A DNA stretch of 47,676 nucleotides from Ktedonobacteria bacterium (GTDB lineage: Bacteria > Chloroflexota > Ktedonobacteria > Ktedonobacterales > JACDGC01). The notes beneath the pieces are model-generated. The model worked only from the letters and a program-made list of their open reading frames with translations. It was not told where the DNA came from and searched no databases. Made by a program: the position numbers and the translations under genes. The stretch is from contig DAIDHM010000007.1 in the NCBI GenBank assembly GCA_027459705.1, positions 1 to 47,676 on the forward strand. The letters are read 5' to 3'. This document shows positions 25,200 to 34,169 of the stretch, piece by piece (within the stretch, counting starts at the first letter, position 1; the number at the start of each line of letters is the position of its first letter).

Positions 25200-25313
25200 T
25201 CATCTGGTAACGCGGCGTCCCTGGGCGACATAGGTGTTGGCCTGAGAACGCGGGCGGATTGGCAACGTGCCAATGGGCCGCACTTCAACGTCTGCCTGTG
25301 TGCATTGCGGCAT
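25200..25313 (-). CDS. 37-residue small ORF upstream of the DUF2397-like gene
   Basis: Starts at ATG 25313 and ends at TGA 25200-25202. The peptide begins MPQCTQADVEVRPIGTLPIR and ends in a basic GRRVTR. There is no clear ribosome site, but a minus-strand TATAAT about 28 bases upstream would make a near-leaderless message. It looks more protein-like than random sequence. The family is unknown. It lies 67 bases before the large gene, in the same direction, so it could be its leader. Confidence 0.35.
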   Translation of the reverse strand: MPQCTQADVEVRPIGTLPIRPRSQANTYVAQGRRVTR

Positions 25314-25517
25314 TGAGCACCGTCAACACTACCCGTCTCATTATTATACATGATAGAGCGCTTGTGTGCGACTTTCCCCGCGCAAAGGTCCCAACGCGAC
25401 GCGCGCAGGCGCCTTCAGAATGGAGCACGTGAGCAAGAATTTAGGCGAATGACGACCGGCTAAACTTCCCATAAAGCCGAGCCATCACCACTGGTTCCGT
25501 CAAGTTGTCCTGAGTGT

Positions 25518-25547
25518 TTGACAGTCAGCGGGCCGAGGACATATACT
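25518..25547 (+). promoter_or_regulatory. Promoter with long leader for the small membrane protein
   Basis: TTGACA (25518-25523, perfect -35) and TATACT (25542-25547) are 18 bases apart. The start site would be near 25554, leaving a leader of about 145 bases. The leader contains the inverted repeat GTGTGTC-CAGGC-GACACAC (25610-25628). Confidence 0.65.
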
Positions 25548-25698
25548 TTTGATGCCGTATGCTACCACTACAGGTGGTGGCGGCGTGTGGGGTGGTGAGA
25601 TTCGCTGGGGTGTGTCCAGGCGACACACGCATTCGCGAAACTCAACTGCCTTCTAGAGCACGTTGGCACTGCAACAACCAGCGGAGTGATACACGGCA

Positions 25699-26175
25699 AT
25701 GGATGTAACAGTAGGGCTATTCCTTCTAGCCTGGGCAGTTCTCGCGCTGGCGTTGGGTCTGTTCTTATTATCGTTTGAACTGAGCGCGACGCGGCGCAAT
25801 CAGCGAGCGGGTGTCTCGTTACAACTGTATCAACAACTACAAAATCCCACCCTTGAGGCCGCGTTGCTCGCTGTCCGCACGCTGCCCAAGATTTCCGATC
25901 AGACATTACCCCAACTGCCCAAACATCAATGGCAAGCGATCATCGAGACGGATCGGTTTTTCTCACATATGGGTGAGCTGGTGCGGCGAGGGGTGGCAGA
26001 TGAGTCAGTTTTTACGTTGATGGGGCCGATTATCGGTGAGGTATGGTATGAGACCAGTGCGGTCCGGCAGATGATCCGCATGAAAGAGCATCTGTGCCAG
26101 GTGGATGAGTTCGATTGGCTTTACGAGCAATGGCTCAACTATCAGCATGCCCACCGAACGGGAATCATCGCCTGA
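25699..26175 (+). CDS. Small membrane protein, DUF4760-like
   Basis: 158 residues. One N-terminal TM helix (residues 4-26) is followed by a cytoplasmic helical domain with the pattern RRNQRAGVSLQLYQQLQNPTLEAALLAVRTL and later FFSHMGELVRRGVADESVFTLMGPIIGEVWYETSAVRQMI. This resembles DUF4760-type proteins of unknown function, a call made by eye. It is 22 bases upstream of the hydrolase gene in the same direction, so co-transcription is likely. The upstream promoter has a long leader. Confidence 0.65.
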   Translation: MDVTVGLFLLAWAVLALALGLFLLSFELSATRRNQRAGVSLQLYQQLQNPTLEAALLAVRTLPKISDQTLPQLPKHQWQAIIETDRFFSHMGELVRRGVADESVFTLMGPIIGEVWYETSAVRQMIRMKEHLCQVDEFDWLYEQWLNYQHAHRTGIIA

Positions 26176-26197
26176 AGGCAACGTCGGGAGTTTTCCC

Positions 26198-27085
26198 ATG
26201 CTACGCGCCACACTGCGTCATCGCCAGATATCGACTAACAGTATTGAGTTGCATGTCGTTGAGGCCGGCCCAGAAGACGGTCCTCTGGTCTTGCTACTCC
26301 ACGGTTTTCCAGATTGCTGGTTTGGTTGGGAAGGCCAGATCGATGCCCTGGTGGACCGAGGCCTGCGAGTCTGGATTCCCGATCAGCGAGGCTATCATCT
26401 GAGCGAGAAGCCTCACGGCGTAGCTGCCTACCGGCTCGAACGGCTGGCAGGGGATATTCTGGGACTGATGGATGCCGCTGAGGCGCCGCGGGCGGCGATC
26501 GTCGGCCACGATTGGGGTGCAATGGTGGCCTGGTGGTTGGGGATGACGGCTCCCGACCGTGTCGAACGATTGGCGATCCTGAATGTGCCGCATCCCGATG
26601 TGTTCCGGCGGACCTTGCTGAGGAATATCGATCAATGGCGGCGGAGTTGGTACATTCTGCTCTTCCAGATCCCGGGCTTACCCGAGCGCCTGTTTCTGCG
26701 CCAGGACGCGGCACTGGGAGTACGGGCATTGGTCGAGAGCGCGCTCCCCACAACGTTCTCTGATGTGGACCTGGCCCGCTATCGCGAAGCCTGGAGCCAA
26801 CCAGGCGCGGTGACGGGGATGATCAATTGGTATCGCGCCATCGCGCGCTACACGCCGCCCAAGCCGTCCTCGCCACGCCTCACCATGCCAACCCTGCTGC
26901 TCTGGGGAATGCGTGACGTCGCCCTGAGCACGACGATGGCGCGCCCCAGCATCGCGATGTGTGATCATGGCCGCCTGGTCTTGTTTGATGACGCATCACA
27001 TTGGGTGCAACGTGACGCCGCAGAGGCGGTCAGCACGTTGCTGGGCGATTTCCTCACCTCGCCATTATCGGACGCCGCGCGTTAG
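26198..27085 (+). CDS. Alpha/beta hydrolase, epoxide-hydrolase-like
   Basis: 295 residues from ATG 26198, chosen because it is preceded by GGGAG and lies just after the upstream stop. The frame extends to 26105, but that would overlap the previous gene. Motifs are HGFPDCWFGWEGQ (oxyanion HGxP), DQRGYHLSEKP, the nucleophile elbow GHDWGAM (Asp105 instead of Ser, as in epoxide hydrolases and haloalkane dehalogenases), the acid Asp in LWGMRDVAL and the base His in DASHWVQRD. HGFP plus GHDWG points to an epoxide hydrolase, which opens epoxides to diols. A cap domain lies between about 130 and 220. The natural substrate cannot be told. Confidence 0.88.
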   Translation: MLRATLRHRQISTNSIELHVVEAGPEDGPLVLLLHGFPDCWFGWEGQIDALVDRGLRVWIPDQRGYHLSEKPHGVAAYRLERLAGDILGLMDAAEAPRAAIVGHDWGAMVAWWLGMTAPDRVERLAILNVPHPDVFRRTLLRNIDQWRRSWYILLFQIPGLPERLFLRQDAALGVRALVESALPTTFSDVDLARYREAWSQPGAVTGMINWYRAIARYTPPKPSSPRLTMPTLLLWGMRDVALSTTMARPSIAMCDHGRLVLFDDASHWVQRDAAEAVSTLLGDFLTSPLSDAAR

Positions 27086-27243
27086 CTCCGCACACCGTTC
27101 TGTGTTCACACCGATAAACATCGCGTGGCGTTGCCAATGGTGACGCTATGGGGTGAAGGGACTCTGGGCAATTCTGACGGGATGTTCTCACAACGTCCTC
27201 ACACTTCAGGTAGAATTCAGGAATTTCATAGCCAACTTTCAGA

Positions 27244-27249
27244 TATAAT
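27244..27249 (+). promoter_or_regulatory. -10 element before the GtrA-like gene
   Basis: A perfect TATAAT lies about 70 bases upstream of ATG 27319. A weak GAATTT 17 bases before may serve as -35. Confidence 0.45.
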
Positions 27250-27318
27250 CGGTACACTCACCACATCAGAGTGCACAGTCCTGCCAACGGACGGTTGCCG
27301 AAAAAAGATGGTGCTGAG

Positions 27319-27774
27319 ATGGCCATACAGGAAGTCGGTTCGCAATCGCAAGACCCGGGCATATTGAAAGCCATTCCCTCGATGCGCTGGTTCTGGTCGC
27401 ACTGGGCGCGGCCGCTACGCTTCGCCGGGATGGGGGTCATCGCGATGGGGGCGCAACTCCTCGCCCTCACGTTACTTTCCACCCTCGGCTGGTTCGATCT
27501 CGCGGCCAACGTCCTCGCGGTGCTGATTGGCACACAGATCAGTTTTCTGCTCCACGCGACGGTCACCTGGCATGATCACCACACTACAGGTCGCACCGCG
27601 ATGATCGCCTGGCTACGCTTCAATGGTGTTGTCCTCACCACCATGGCCTTGAATCAGATCATTTTCCTCTTCGCGGAACGCTGGCTGGCGATCGATCTCG
27701 CCTCGGTCATCGGCTCCGGCGTGGTCGCGGTACTGAACTATGGAATTAGCAACTGGTGGGTGTTTGTGGGATAA
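27319..27774 (+). CDS. GtrA-like membrane protein
   Basis: 151 residues from ATG 27319. A GTG at 27271 is an alternative start in the same frame, and neither has a strong ribosome site. Four TM helices fill the protein, with GtrA/DPMS features: LRFAGMGVIAMGAQLLALTLL at the start, the middle NVLAVLIGTQISFLLHATVTW (F/N and W around helix 2), and the C-terminal GSGVVAVLNYGISNWWVF. Family members help flip polyprenyl-phosphate-linked sugars or work with glycosyltransferases in cell-envelope polysaccharide synthesis. No glycosyltransferase is adjacent. It stands alone between the hydrolase and secA. Confidence 0.85.
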   Translation: MAIQEVGSQSQDPGILKAIPSMRWFWSHWARPLRFAGMGVIAMGAQLLALTLLSTLGWFDLAANVLAVLIGTQISFLLHATVTWHDHHTTGRTAMIAWLRFNGVVLTTMALNQIIFLFAERWLAIDLASVIGSGVVAVLNYGISNWWVFVG

Positions 27775-27986
27775 AATACCTCAGGTAGTGTAAGCGTGAT
27801 TTCACCGCCATGAAGTCTGTATTGCACCCATTAGGCAGGATAGCTTTGGCGAGAGAAGGGTTTTTCACGAGGACATTGTCATTTCGCCCATGGTATCAGG
27901 CGTTCTTAAAATATCCTTTCCTTGGTAAGATGGCATATCGGTAGATCGTTTGCCATCGGGCATCGCGAATCCCTCATCACATCACA

Positions 27987-30900
27987 CTAGCGCTTCCCCC
28001 CCACCCCATGGCAGAACCGGTACTTTTGCTTGCTGCCACACGGGCATGGATCATTTGGCCCCACCTGGGCGAAATCGAGCGGGCGTGAAGGCGTTCGGGC
28101 TGCTGTGCCTTTCACCAGCGCTGTGGGTGTAGCCTCACTCGCGCTCATATCGGATGAAGCCGTTGCCGTCAGCGCAGGAATCGGCGTAGGAGGCAGTTCA
28201 GCGTGCCCGTTGGTGCTGGACGCAGTTGGTAGGCGTCCATCCTGCTCACGCTTTGCTACCTTCAGCTTTTTGTTTTGTGTCATCGGGCGCTTGGCCTTAA
28301 TTCGCGGCTCGTTCGTCTTCAGGGCCGTCGCAACCGTCGCGATGGGTTTGGGCCGCTCTTGAGGTGCTGGTGGTCCAGCGATCTTCGGTTGCCCCGACGC
28401 CGCCGCGATCTCGTCGCTATTCGTCTGCATCTGCAAGGGTGAAGGCAGACCTGGTGGGGGTGCCTCCACGCGAATCGCGATCTCGGACATGATGACATTC
28501 TCGACCACGAAATGCGCAATCTGCTGCTTGAGATGCTCGAATGCCGCAAACGCTTCATTCTTAAACTCGACCAATGGATCGCGTTGGGCGACACTCCGCA
28601 GCCCAATGCCGGAGCGCAGCACATCCAGCGCATCGATGTGATCCATCCACAGGATATCGACCACGCGCAACATCACATTGCGTTCGAATTGCGCGATAAT
28701 CTGTTCGCCAGAGGTCTTGGTCTCACTAAACACCGCCAGTTGTTCGTCAAGCCGTTCGCGCTTCCGCTCATAACCATCCAGCGCCCAATCGACACAGAGG
28801 TTGACAAGCTGCTCGCGCTTCAATTGATTGATATTTTCCGGAAAGAAATCTTCGGAGAACGGCATCTTCCAGCGCTCGAAATGTAACTCGATCGCGTCGA
28901 GATTCCAGGTCTCGGGTAGACCCGTGCTGGTATGCATCTGCACCAGCGAGGTCACTTCCTCGGTGATCATTTCTACGATACGATCATGGACGCTCTCACC
29001 AGCCAGGATATCCTGGCGATCTTTGTAGATAACCTCGCGTTGACGCGCAATGACATCGTCATACTCGACGATGTTCTTACGGATATCGAAATAGTACGCC
29101 TCGACTTTCGTCTGCGCCTGCTCGATCATCTTGGCGGCCATGCCGCTCTCTATTGGCACATCATCTTCCAGGCCAAACCGGGTCATCAGCGTCGCCACCC
29201 GGTCGGACCCGAAACGCCGCATCAATTCATCCTGTAACGAGACGAAGAAACGCGTCGAGCCGGGATCGCCCTGGCGGCCCGAACGGCCGCGCAACTGGTT
29301 GTCGATGCGGCGCGAATCATGGCGCTCGGTACCAATCACATGGAGGCCACCCAGGGCGACGACGCGCTCGTGATCCTCCGCACATCGCCGTCGCGCTTCC
29401 TCCAGCGCCTCAGCGCGATCCTCATCGGTGGCAAACTCCAGATCGATCTCCCATTCTTGCAGGATATCGTCTACCATACCTTCAGGGTTGCCACCCAGCA
29501 TGATATCTGTGCCGCGGCCTGCCATATTGGTCGAGATCGTCACAGCGCCCAGTCGCCCCGCCTGGGCGATGATCGATGCTTCACGTCCATGATTCTTCGC
29601 GTTCAATAACTCGTAGGGAAGTCCGAAACGATCCAGCTTCTTAGCGAGCATTTCGGATTTGTCGACGGAGGTCGTGCCGACAAGGACCGGTTGCCCTTGT
29701 TCGTGCCGAGTGGCGATATCCTCCACCACCGCGTCGAATTTCGCCGCCTCCGTCTTATAGATCAGATCCGTCTCATCGCGGCGAATCATCGGCCGATGGG
29801 TTGGAATGACAATCACGTCGAGCTTATAAATCTTGTCGAATTCCTGCGCCTCTGTCAACGCGGTGCCGGTCATACCCGACAATTTTCGGTAGAGCCGGAA
29901 GTAATTTTGGAAGGTAATGGTCGCGATCGTCCGGTTCTCGGCCTGGATCTTGACGCGTTCTTTGGCCTCAATCGCCTGGTGCAACCCTTCGTTGTAGCGG
30001 CGCCCGTACATTTTGCGGCCCGTGTGCTCATCGATGATGATCACTTCGCTGTTTTCGACGATATAATCACGATCCCGCAACATCACGGCATGCGCACGGA
30101 GCGCGTTCTCCAGGTAGCGGGTCAGCATCATATCGCCATAGACGTTTTGGACGCCCAGCGCCGCCTCCACTTTATCAATGCCGACATCCGTGATCGCCAC
30201 GGTCTTGGTCTTCTGATCGATCTCATAATCCGTTCCCTCTTTGAGAATTGGCATGACGCGGGCGAAACGGACGTACATCTCCGGCGATTCCAGCGTCGGC
30301 CCCGAGATGATCAACGGCGTACGCGCCTCATCGATCAGGATGTTATCGACTTCATCGACGATGGCGTAGTTTAACTGGCGTAGAACGCAGGAATTTATAT
30401 CACCGACCATATTGTCGCGCAGATAGTCGAAACCGAACTCATTGTTCGTGCCGTACGTGATGTCCGCCGCATACCCCGCGCGTTTCTCCACCGGATCTTG
30501 ATGATCTGGCCCAGAGAGAATGCACCCGACACTCAGACCAAGAAAGCGATGGATCCGCCCCATCATTTCGGCGTCGCGACTGGCGAGATAGTCGTTCGTG
30601 GTCACCACATGGACGCCGCGGCCCGTCAGCGCGTTCAGATATGAGGGGAGCGTCGCGACCAACGTCTTGCCTTCACCAGTGCGCATCTCGGCGATATTGC
30701 CCTGATGGAGGACAACACCGCCGATAAGCTGCACGTCGTATGGGCGCATTCCCAGCGTCCGCTGGCTGGCCTCGCGCACCAGCGCAAATGCTTCCGGCAA
30801 GATGGTCTCTAGCAAGTCGTCTTGTTCACCCTGCTCAGCTGCTTGATCCAATTGTTCGCGAAATTCAACGGTCCTCGCCCGCATGTCGTCATCACTTAAC

Positions 30901-31004
30901 GCAGCGACCTCGTCTTCAAGTTGGTTGATCTGTGCAACGTAGGGGCGCAAGCGTTTCAGCTCGCGCTCATTCGGATCACCGAAAATACGTGTGACGATGC
31001 TCAT
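27987..31004 (-). CDS. secA: Preprotein translocase motor ATPase SecA
   Basis: 1005 residues from ATG 31004, with AAGGAG nine bases upstream. The frame continues to 31094, but SecA starts normally with the MSIVTRIFGDPNERELKRL-type sequence. NBD1 has Walker A MRTGEGKTL and the DEVD box. The preprotein-crosslinking domain and NBD2 follow (ISTNMAGRGTDIMLGG, QLRGRSGRQGDPGSTRFF, both hallmarks). The helical scaffold is at about 650-850. After an Ala/Pro/Lys-rich linker (about 870-975) the C-terminus carries the zinc-binding SEC-C motif CPCGSKQKYRFCHG. It drives ATP-dependent export through SecYEG. The linker is longer than in Escherichia coli. A TATAAT on the minus strand at 31102-31097 is a likely -10. 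Confidence 0.98.
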   Translation of the reverse strand: MSIVTRIFGDPNERELKRLRPYVAQINQLEDEVAALSDDDMRARTVEFREQLDQAAEQGEQDDLLETILPEAFALVREASQRTLGMRPYDVQLIGGVVLHQGNIAEMRTGEGKTLVATLPSYLNALTGRGVHVVTTNDYLASRDAEMMGRIHRFLGLSVGCILSGPDHQDPVEKRAGYAADITYGTNNEFGFDYLRDNMVGDINSCVLRQLNYAIVDEVDNILIDEARTPLIISGPTLESPEMYVRFARVMPILKEGTDYEIDQKTKTVAITDVGIDKVEAALGVQNVYGDMMLTRYLENALRAHAVMLRDRDYIVENSEVIIIDEHTGRKMYGRRYNEGLHQAIEAKERVKIQAENRTIATITFQNYFRLYRKLSGMTGTALTEAQEFDKIYKLDVIVIPTHRPMIRRDETDLIYKTEAAKFDAVVEDIATRHEQGQPVLVGTTSVDKSEMLAKKLDRFGLPYELLNAKNHGREASIIAQAGRLGAVTISTNMAGRGTDIMLGGNPEGMVDDILQEWEIDLEFATDEDRAEALEEARRRCAEDHERVVALGGLHVIGTERHDSRRIDNQLRGRSGRQGDPGSTRFFVSLQDELMRRFGSDRVATLMTRFGLEDDVPIESGMAAKMIEQAQTKVEAYYFDIRKNIVEYDDVIARQREVIYKDRQDILAGESVHDRIVEMITEEVTSLVQMHTSTGLPETWNLDAIELHFERWKMPFSEDFFPENINQLKREQLVNLCVDWALDGYERKRERLDEQLAVFSETKTSGEQIIAQFERNVMLRVVDILWMDHIDALDVLRSGIGLRSVAQRDPLVEFKNEAFAAFEHLKQQIAHFVVENVIMSEIAIRVEAPPPGLPSPLQMQTNSDEIAAASGQPKIAGPPAPQERPKPIATVATALKTNEPRIKAKRPMTQNKKLKVAKREQDGRLPTASSTNGHAELPPTPIPALTATASSDMSASEATPTALVKGTAARTPSRPLDFAQVGPNDPCPCGSKQKYRFCHGVGGKR

Positions 31005-31096
31005 CGGGGCAGGCTCCTTGAATTTCTCGTTCAGCAATACGCGCAACAACTGTATGGTGACAATAGTGTGGTGAACTGACGTACTTGGTCCCATCT

Positions 31097-31102
31097 ATTA
31101 TA
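31097..31102 (-). promoter_or_regulatory. -10 element of secA
   Basis: A perfect TATAAT on the minus strand, about 93 bases upstream of the secA start, with no strong -35. It faces away from the -10 of the GH35 gene. Confidence 0.45.
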
Positions 31103-31160
31103 CCACGATAGGGAAATCGGTGCAGGCATTTCACCCCAAGACAGGGCTGATGCTCCGCGG

Positions 31161-31166
31161 TATAAT
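31161..31166 (+). promoter_or_regulatory. -10 element of the beta-galactosidase gene
   Basis: A perfect TATAAT about 60 bases before ATG 31227. A weak stem (CCACACC / GGTGTGG, around 31179-31198) follows in the leader. The -35 is not clear. Confidence 0.45.
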
Positions 31167-31226
31167 GCGGATGGCGGCCACACCTGGATGGGTGTGGTGG
31201 CCAACGGTGCGATATGAGGAGGCGCG

Positions 31227-33314
31227 ATGCGCGAAAACACCTATCCCCCTATCAAAGTGAGCTATGACCCCCGCGCCATTACGCTCAATGGCGAACGATT
31301 TTTTTTACTGAGTGGCGCCATCCATTATCCCAGGGCGACCCCGGAACAGTGGCCTGACCTCATTGCCCGCTGTCGCGAAGCTGGATTGAATACGATTGAG
31401 ACCTATGTTTTCTGGAATCTACATGAACGAGTCCGTGGTACGTACGATTTTGCTGGTCGGCTGGATCTGCCACGTTTCTGCGAACTCGTGCGCGACGCTG
31501 GCATGTACCTGGTATTGCGCATTGGTCCTTACATCTGTGCGGAAACGAACTATGGCGGTCTCCCGCTCTGGTTGCGTGATATTCCTGATATCCAGTTCCG
31601 TACGCACAATGCACCCTGGCAACGCGAGATGGCCCGCTGGACGCGCACGGTTGCCGACCTGCTGCACGACTACCGCGCTGCCAATGGAGGCCCAATCATC
31701 CTGGCGCAGATCGAGAACGAATATAACTTGGTCGCCGCTACCTATGGGGATGACGGGCAGCGCTATCTGGCATGGTCTGCGGAGTTCGCCGCCTCGCTCG
31801 GCATGGATCTCCCCTGGGTAATGTGTGTGGGCGGCGCGCCAGGTACGATTGAAACCCTCAACGGCTTCGATGTATCGGATCAAATAGAGCCGCATCGCCG
31901 CGCCCATCCCGATCAGCCGATGCTGTGGACAGAGCTATGGACTGGTTGGTACGATACCTGGAGCGTCCCTCACCATCAACGCGATGCGCGCGAGATCGCC
32001 TTCGCGGCGACACGCTTCATCGCCGCGGGTGGCACGGGCATCAACTACTATATGTGGTACGGCGGCACGAATTTCGATCGCGAGGGGATGTTCCTCCAGA
32101 CGACCAGTTATGACTATGATGCTCCGCTGGATGCATTTGGCCGACCGACGACGAAAGCTCGTCACCTGGCCCGCCTGCATCAGGTGATCGAGGCGCACAA
32201 GGAGGCTTTATTGTCTCGTGACGGTCCGCGCTTCGACGAGGTCGGTGGCGGCAGTGGGATCTGGAGCTATGGCGATCTCGCATTCCTGGTCAATAGCTCG
32301 ACGGATCAACCGGCCACCCTCACGTTCGCGGGCCGCACCCATACCCTTTCGCCTCATACCGCACTCATCGTCCATCGCGAGACCGTCCTGTTCCGCAGCG
32401 ATGCGATCCATCCGGAAGATCAAATTTCCTATCAATCCAGTATCCTACCAACTGTGGACTTACAATGGGAATCGTGGCCCGAACCGATCGGCATCGTCGG
32501 CCCAACGCTCGATCGACCAATCTTTGCCACCCCCGCCCCGGTCGATCAACTCGCCCTCACAAAAGACCGCAGTGATTACTGCTGGTACACGACTTCCTTC
32601 ACTCTCGCGGCGCCAGTGGATACGCTCCGCTTCACACTGGATGGCTATGGCGATCTGGCGCACTGCTTCGTGGATGGGCGCCTGGTCGCAACCACTGCTG
32701 ACCATGCGCCGCGCGAAGAGCGTGGCTTCTTCGATGACCAAAATTTCAAACGTGTTCTCGTGTTGCCGTCGCTCGCAGCGGGTGAACATACGTTGGCTCT
32801 CCTCGGCATCGGACTGGGGCTCATCAAGGGCGATTGGGTGATCGGCCACCACAATATGGTGCATGAGCGCAAGGGGATCTGGGGCCAGGTCCTGCTGGAT
32901 GATGTAGCGTTGCCCGGCCCATGGCGACAACAGCCCATGTTGCGCGGCGAAGCGGCGCGCATCTGGGGTGAGGGTGGCGCCCTGGTCGCCTGGTCACCAA
33001 TGCCAACGGAGTCCAGACCATTGACCTGGTGGCGTGGGATGTTTGCGCAGCCCGTGCCTGACGCGCCGCTTCTGCTTGACCTGGTCGGCATGACACGCGG
33101 GTTGATCTGGTTAAACGGCCAATGTGTTGGCCGCTACTGGACCGTCGCGGGGCAACGAGCATCGCTCGTACCACGCTATGCGAATCCGGTCAGTACCTCA
33201 CCGACCCAGCGAGCTTACGCATTACCAGCCGCCTGCCTGCGACCATTGAACCAGTTGGTGCTCTTTGACGAACTTGGCGGCGATCCCACCGCAATCCAAC
33301 TGATCCGCCCTTGA
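31227..33314 (+). CDS. GH35 beta-galactosidase
   Basis: 695 residues from ATG 31227, with GAGGAGG just before. The glycoside hydrolase 35 barrel starts LLSGAIHYPRATPEQWPDLIARCREAGLNTIETYVFWNLHE, a very conserved block. The signature GGPIILAQIENEY gives the acid/base Glu165, and LWTELWTGWYDTW gives the nucleophile Glu236, followed by GTGINYYMWYGGTNF. The second half holds beta-sandwich domains found in bacterial GH35 enzymes, including a jelly-roll (DYCWYTTSFTL) and a terminal GLIWLNGQCVGRYW domain. There is no signal peptide, so it acts in the cytoplasm on imported galactosides. A MerR regulator gene follows after 48 bases. Confidence 0.95.
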   Translation: MRENTYPPIKVSYDPRAITLNGERFFLLSGAIHYPRATPEQWPDLIARCREAGLNTIETYVFWNLHERVRGTYDFAGRLDLPRFCELVRDAGMYLVLRIGPYICAETNYGGLPLWLRDIPDIQFRTHNAPWQREMARWTRTVADLLHDYRAANGGPIILAQIENEYNLVAATYGDDGQRYLAWSAEFAASLGMDLPWVMCVGGAPGTIETLNGFDVSDQIEPHRRAHPDQPMLWTELWTGWYDTWSVPHHQRDAREIAFAATRFIAAGGTGINYYMWYGGTNFDREGMFLQTTSYDYDAPLDAFGRPTTKARHLARLHQVIEAHKEALLSRDGPRFDEVGGGSGIWSYGDLAFLVNSSTDQPATLTFAGRTHTLSPHTALIVHRETVLFRSDAIHPEDQISYQSSILPTVDLQWESWPEPIGIVGPTLDRPIFATPAPVDQLALTKDRSDYCWYTTSFTLAAPVDTLRFTLDGYGDLAHCFVDGRLVATTADHAPREERGFFDDQNFKRVLVLPSLAAGEHTLALLGIGLGLIKGDWVIGHHNMVHERKGIWGQVLLDDVALPGPWRQQPMLRGEAARIWGEGGALVAWSPMPTESRPLTWWRGMFAQPVPDAPLLLDLVGMTRGLIWLNGQCVGRYWTVAGQRASLVPRYANPVSTSPTQRAYALPAACLRPLNQLVLFDELGGDPTAIQLIRP

Positions 33315-33342
33315 CCTTGCCCGTGGGGCAAGGTTGTAGGAT
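33311..33342 (+). promoter_or_regulatory. MerR-type promoter with palindromic operator
   Basis: TTGACC (33311-33316) is followed by the perfect inverted repeat ACCTTGCCC-GTG-GGGCAAGGT (33314-33334) and TAGGAT (33337-33342). The spacer is 20 bases, longer than optimal, with the palindrome inside it. This is the layout used by MerR-family activators, which untwist the spacer to fire the promoter. It overlaps the end of the GH35 gene. Confidence 0.8.
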
Positions 33343-33362
33343 AAAGAGCGGGAGGTGCGGAG
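33315..33362. other. Short gap between GH35 and merR
   Basis: 48 bases containing the -10 half of the MerR-type promoter and the ribosome site (GGGAGG) of merR. Confidence 0.5.
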
Positions 33363-34169
33363 ATGCGTGCATATCTGCTGATTGGGGAGGTCGCTGCGCT
33401 CCTCGGCGTCTCGCCGAAAACCATCCGCCATTATCATGCCGTCGGCTTGCTCGAGAACGCGGCGCGCACCACCGGTGGCTATCGCCGCTATGATGCTGCC
33501 GCAATCACTCGGCTACTGGCGATCCGACGTCTGAGATCGCTCGGTCTCTCGCTGCGCCAGATTCAGGTGGTCCTCGATGCCCCTGACGCCGCGCAGTCGT
33601 TACATGCGGTCTTGATCGCCCTCGCCACAGATCTGGACACTGCGATCGCAACTTTGCAGGCACGCCGCCAGTATATCGCCGACTTGCTGGCTGAGCCGCC
33701 TCGCGATCTCGCCTCGCGACCCAGCACGCCATCACCCATCCTCAGCCGCGTCCGCACGCAGGTAGCGGCATTGGGGATCACGATCAGTGATGCGCTCTGG
33801 GACCAAGATGAGCGCCTCTTTGGCATGATCGAAGATCTCCACTGGCCGGGGAATCCACTGGCGGGATTGGTGGCCACCGAACAGGTATTGCTGAGCGATA
33901 CCGCGCGCTATCAGGAGTTGCTGGCGCTGAGCGAACGGCTGGTCGCGCTGGCCGATCTCGCGGTGGATGATCCACAGATCGCCGTTCTCGCCGCCGAAAT
34001 ACGCGCCACTCCGGCGATACGTGAGATGATTGATACAATGGACACACACCATACCGGCGAACTGACTGCGCCTTTTGCTCAGGTATTCGAATCATTGCTG
34101 GTCAACGCATTGACACCCGCCCAACAGCGCTGTTTCGCATTGATCCGAACTGGTGAGAAAGAACGGTGA
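33363..34169 (+). CDS. MerR family transcriptional regulator
   Basis: 268 residues from ATG 33363 behind GGGAGG. The winged-helix starts YLLIGEVAALLGVSPKTIRHYHAVGLLENAARTTGGYRRYDAAAITRLLAIRRLRSLGLSLRQIQVVLD, which is typical MerR. A coiled-coil dimer helix follows, then a C-terminal effector domain of about 150 residues (from about residue 115). That domain is helical and has no metal-binding cysteines, so this is not a classic metal sensor. It may bind a small organic molecule. The promoter just upstream has a MerR operator, indicating autoregulation. It overlaps the next gene by four bases (GTGA), so the membrane protein is very likely its target. Confidence 0.9.
   Translation: MRAYLLIGEVAALLGVSPKTIRHYHAVGLLENAARTTGGYRRYDAAAITRLLAIRRLRSLGLSLRQIQVVLDAPDAAQSLHAVLIALATDLDTAIATLQARRQYIADLLAEPPRDLASRPSTPSPILSRVRTQVAALGITISDALWDQDERLFGMIEDLHWPGNPLAGLVATEQVLLSDTARYQELLALSERLVALADLAVDDPQIAVLAAEIRATPAIREMIDTMDTHHTGELTAPFAQVFESLLVNALTPAQQRCFALIRTGEKER

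Larger units (their letters stand above)
25133..25698. other. Intergenic region of 566 bases with a promoter, an inverted repeat and a tiny ORF
   Basis: It holds a 37-codon minus-strand ORF (25200-25313), a TATAAT for the minus strand (near 25341-25346), a good plus-strand promoter (25518-25547) and an inverted repeat at 25610-25628. Nothing else protein-like was recognised. Confidence 0.5.

Noticed and set aside
27931-27958. Terminator downstream of secA (GATGGCA/TGCCATC)
   Set aside because: A seven-base stem with a 15-base loop and no T-run is too weak to call.
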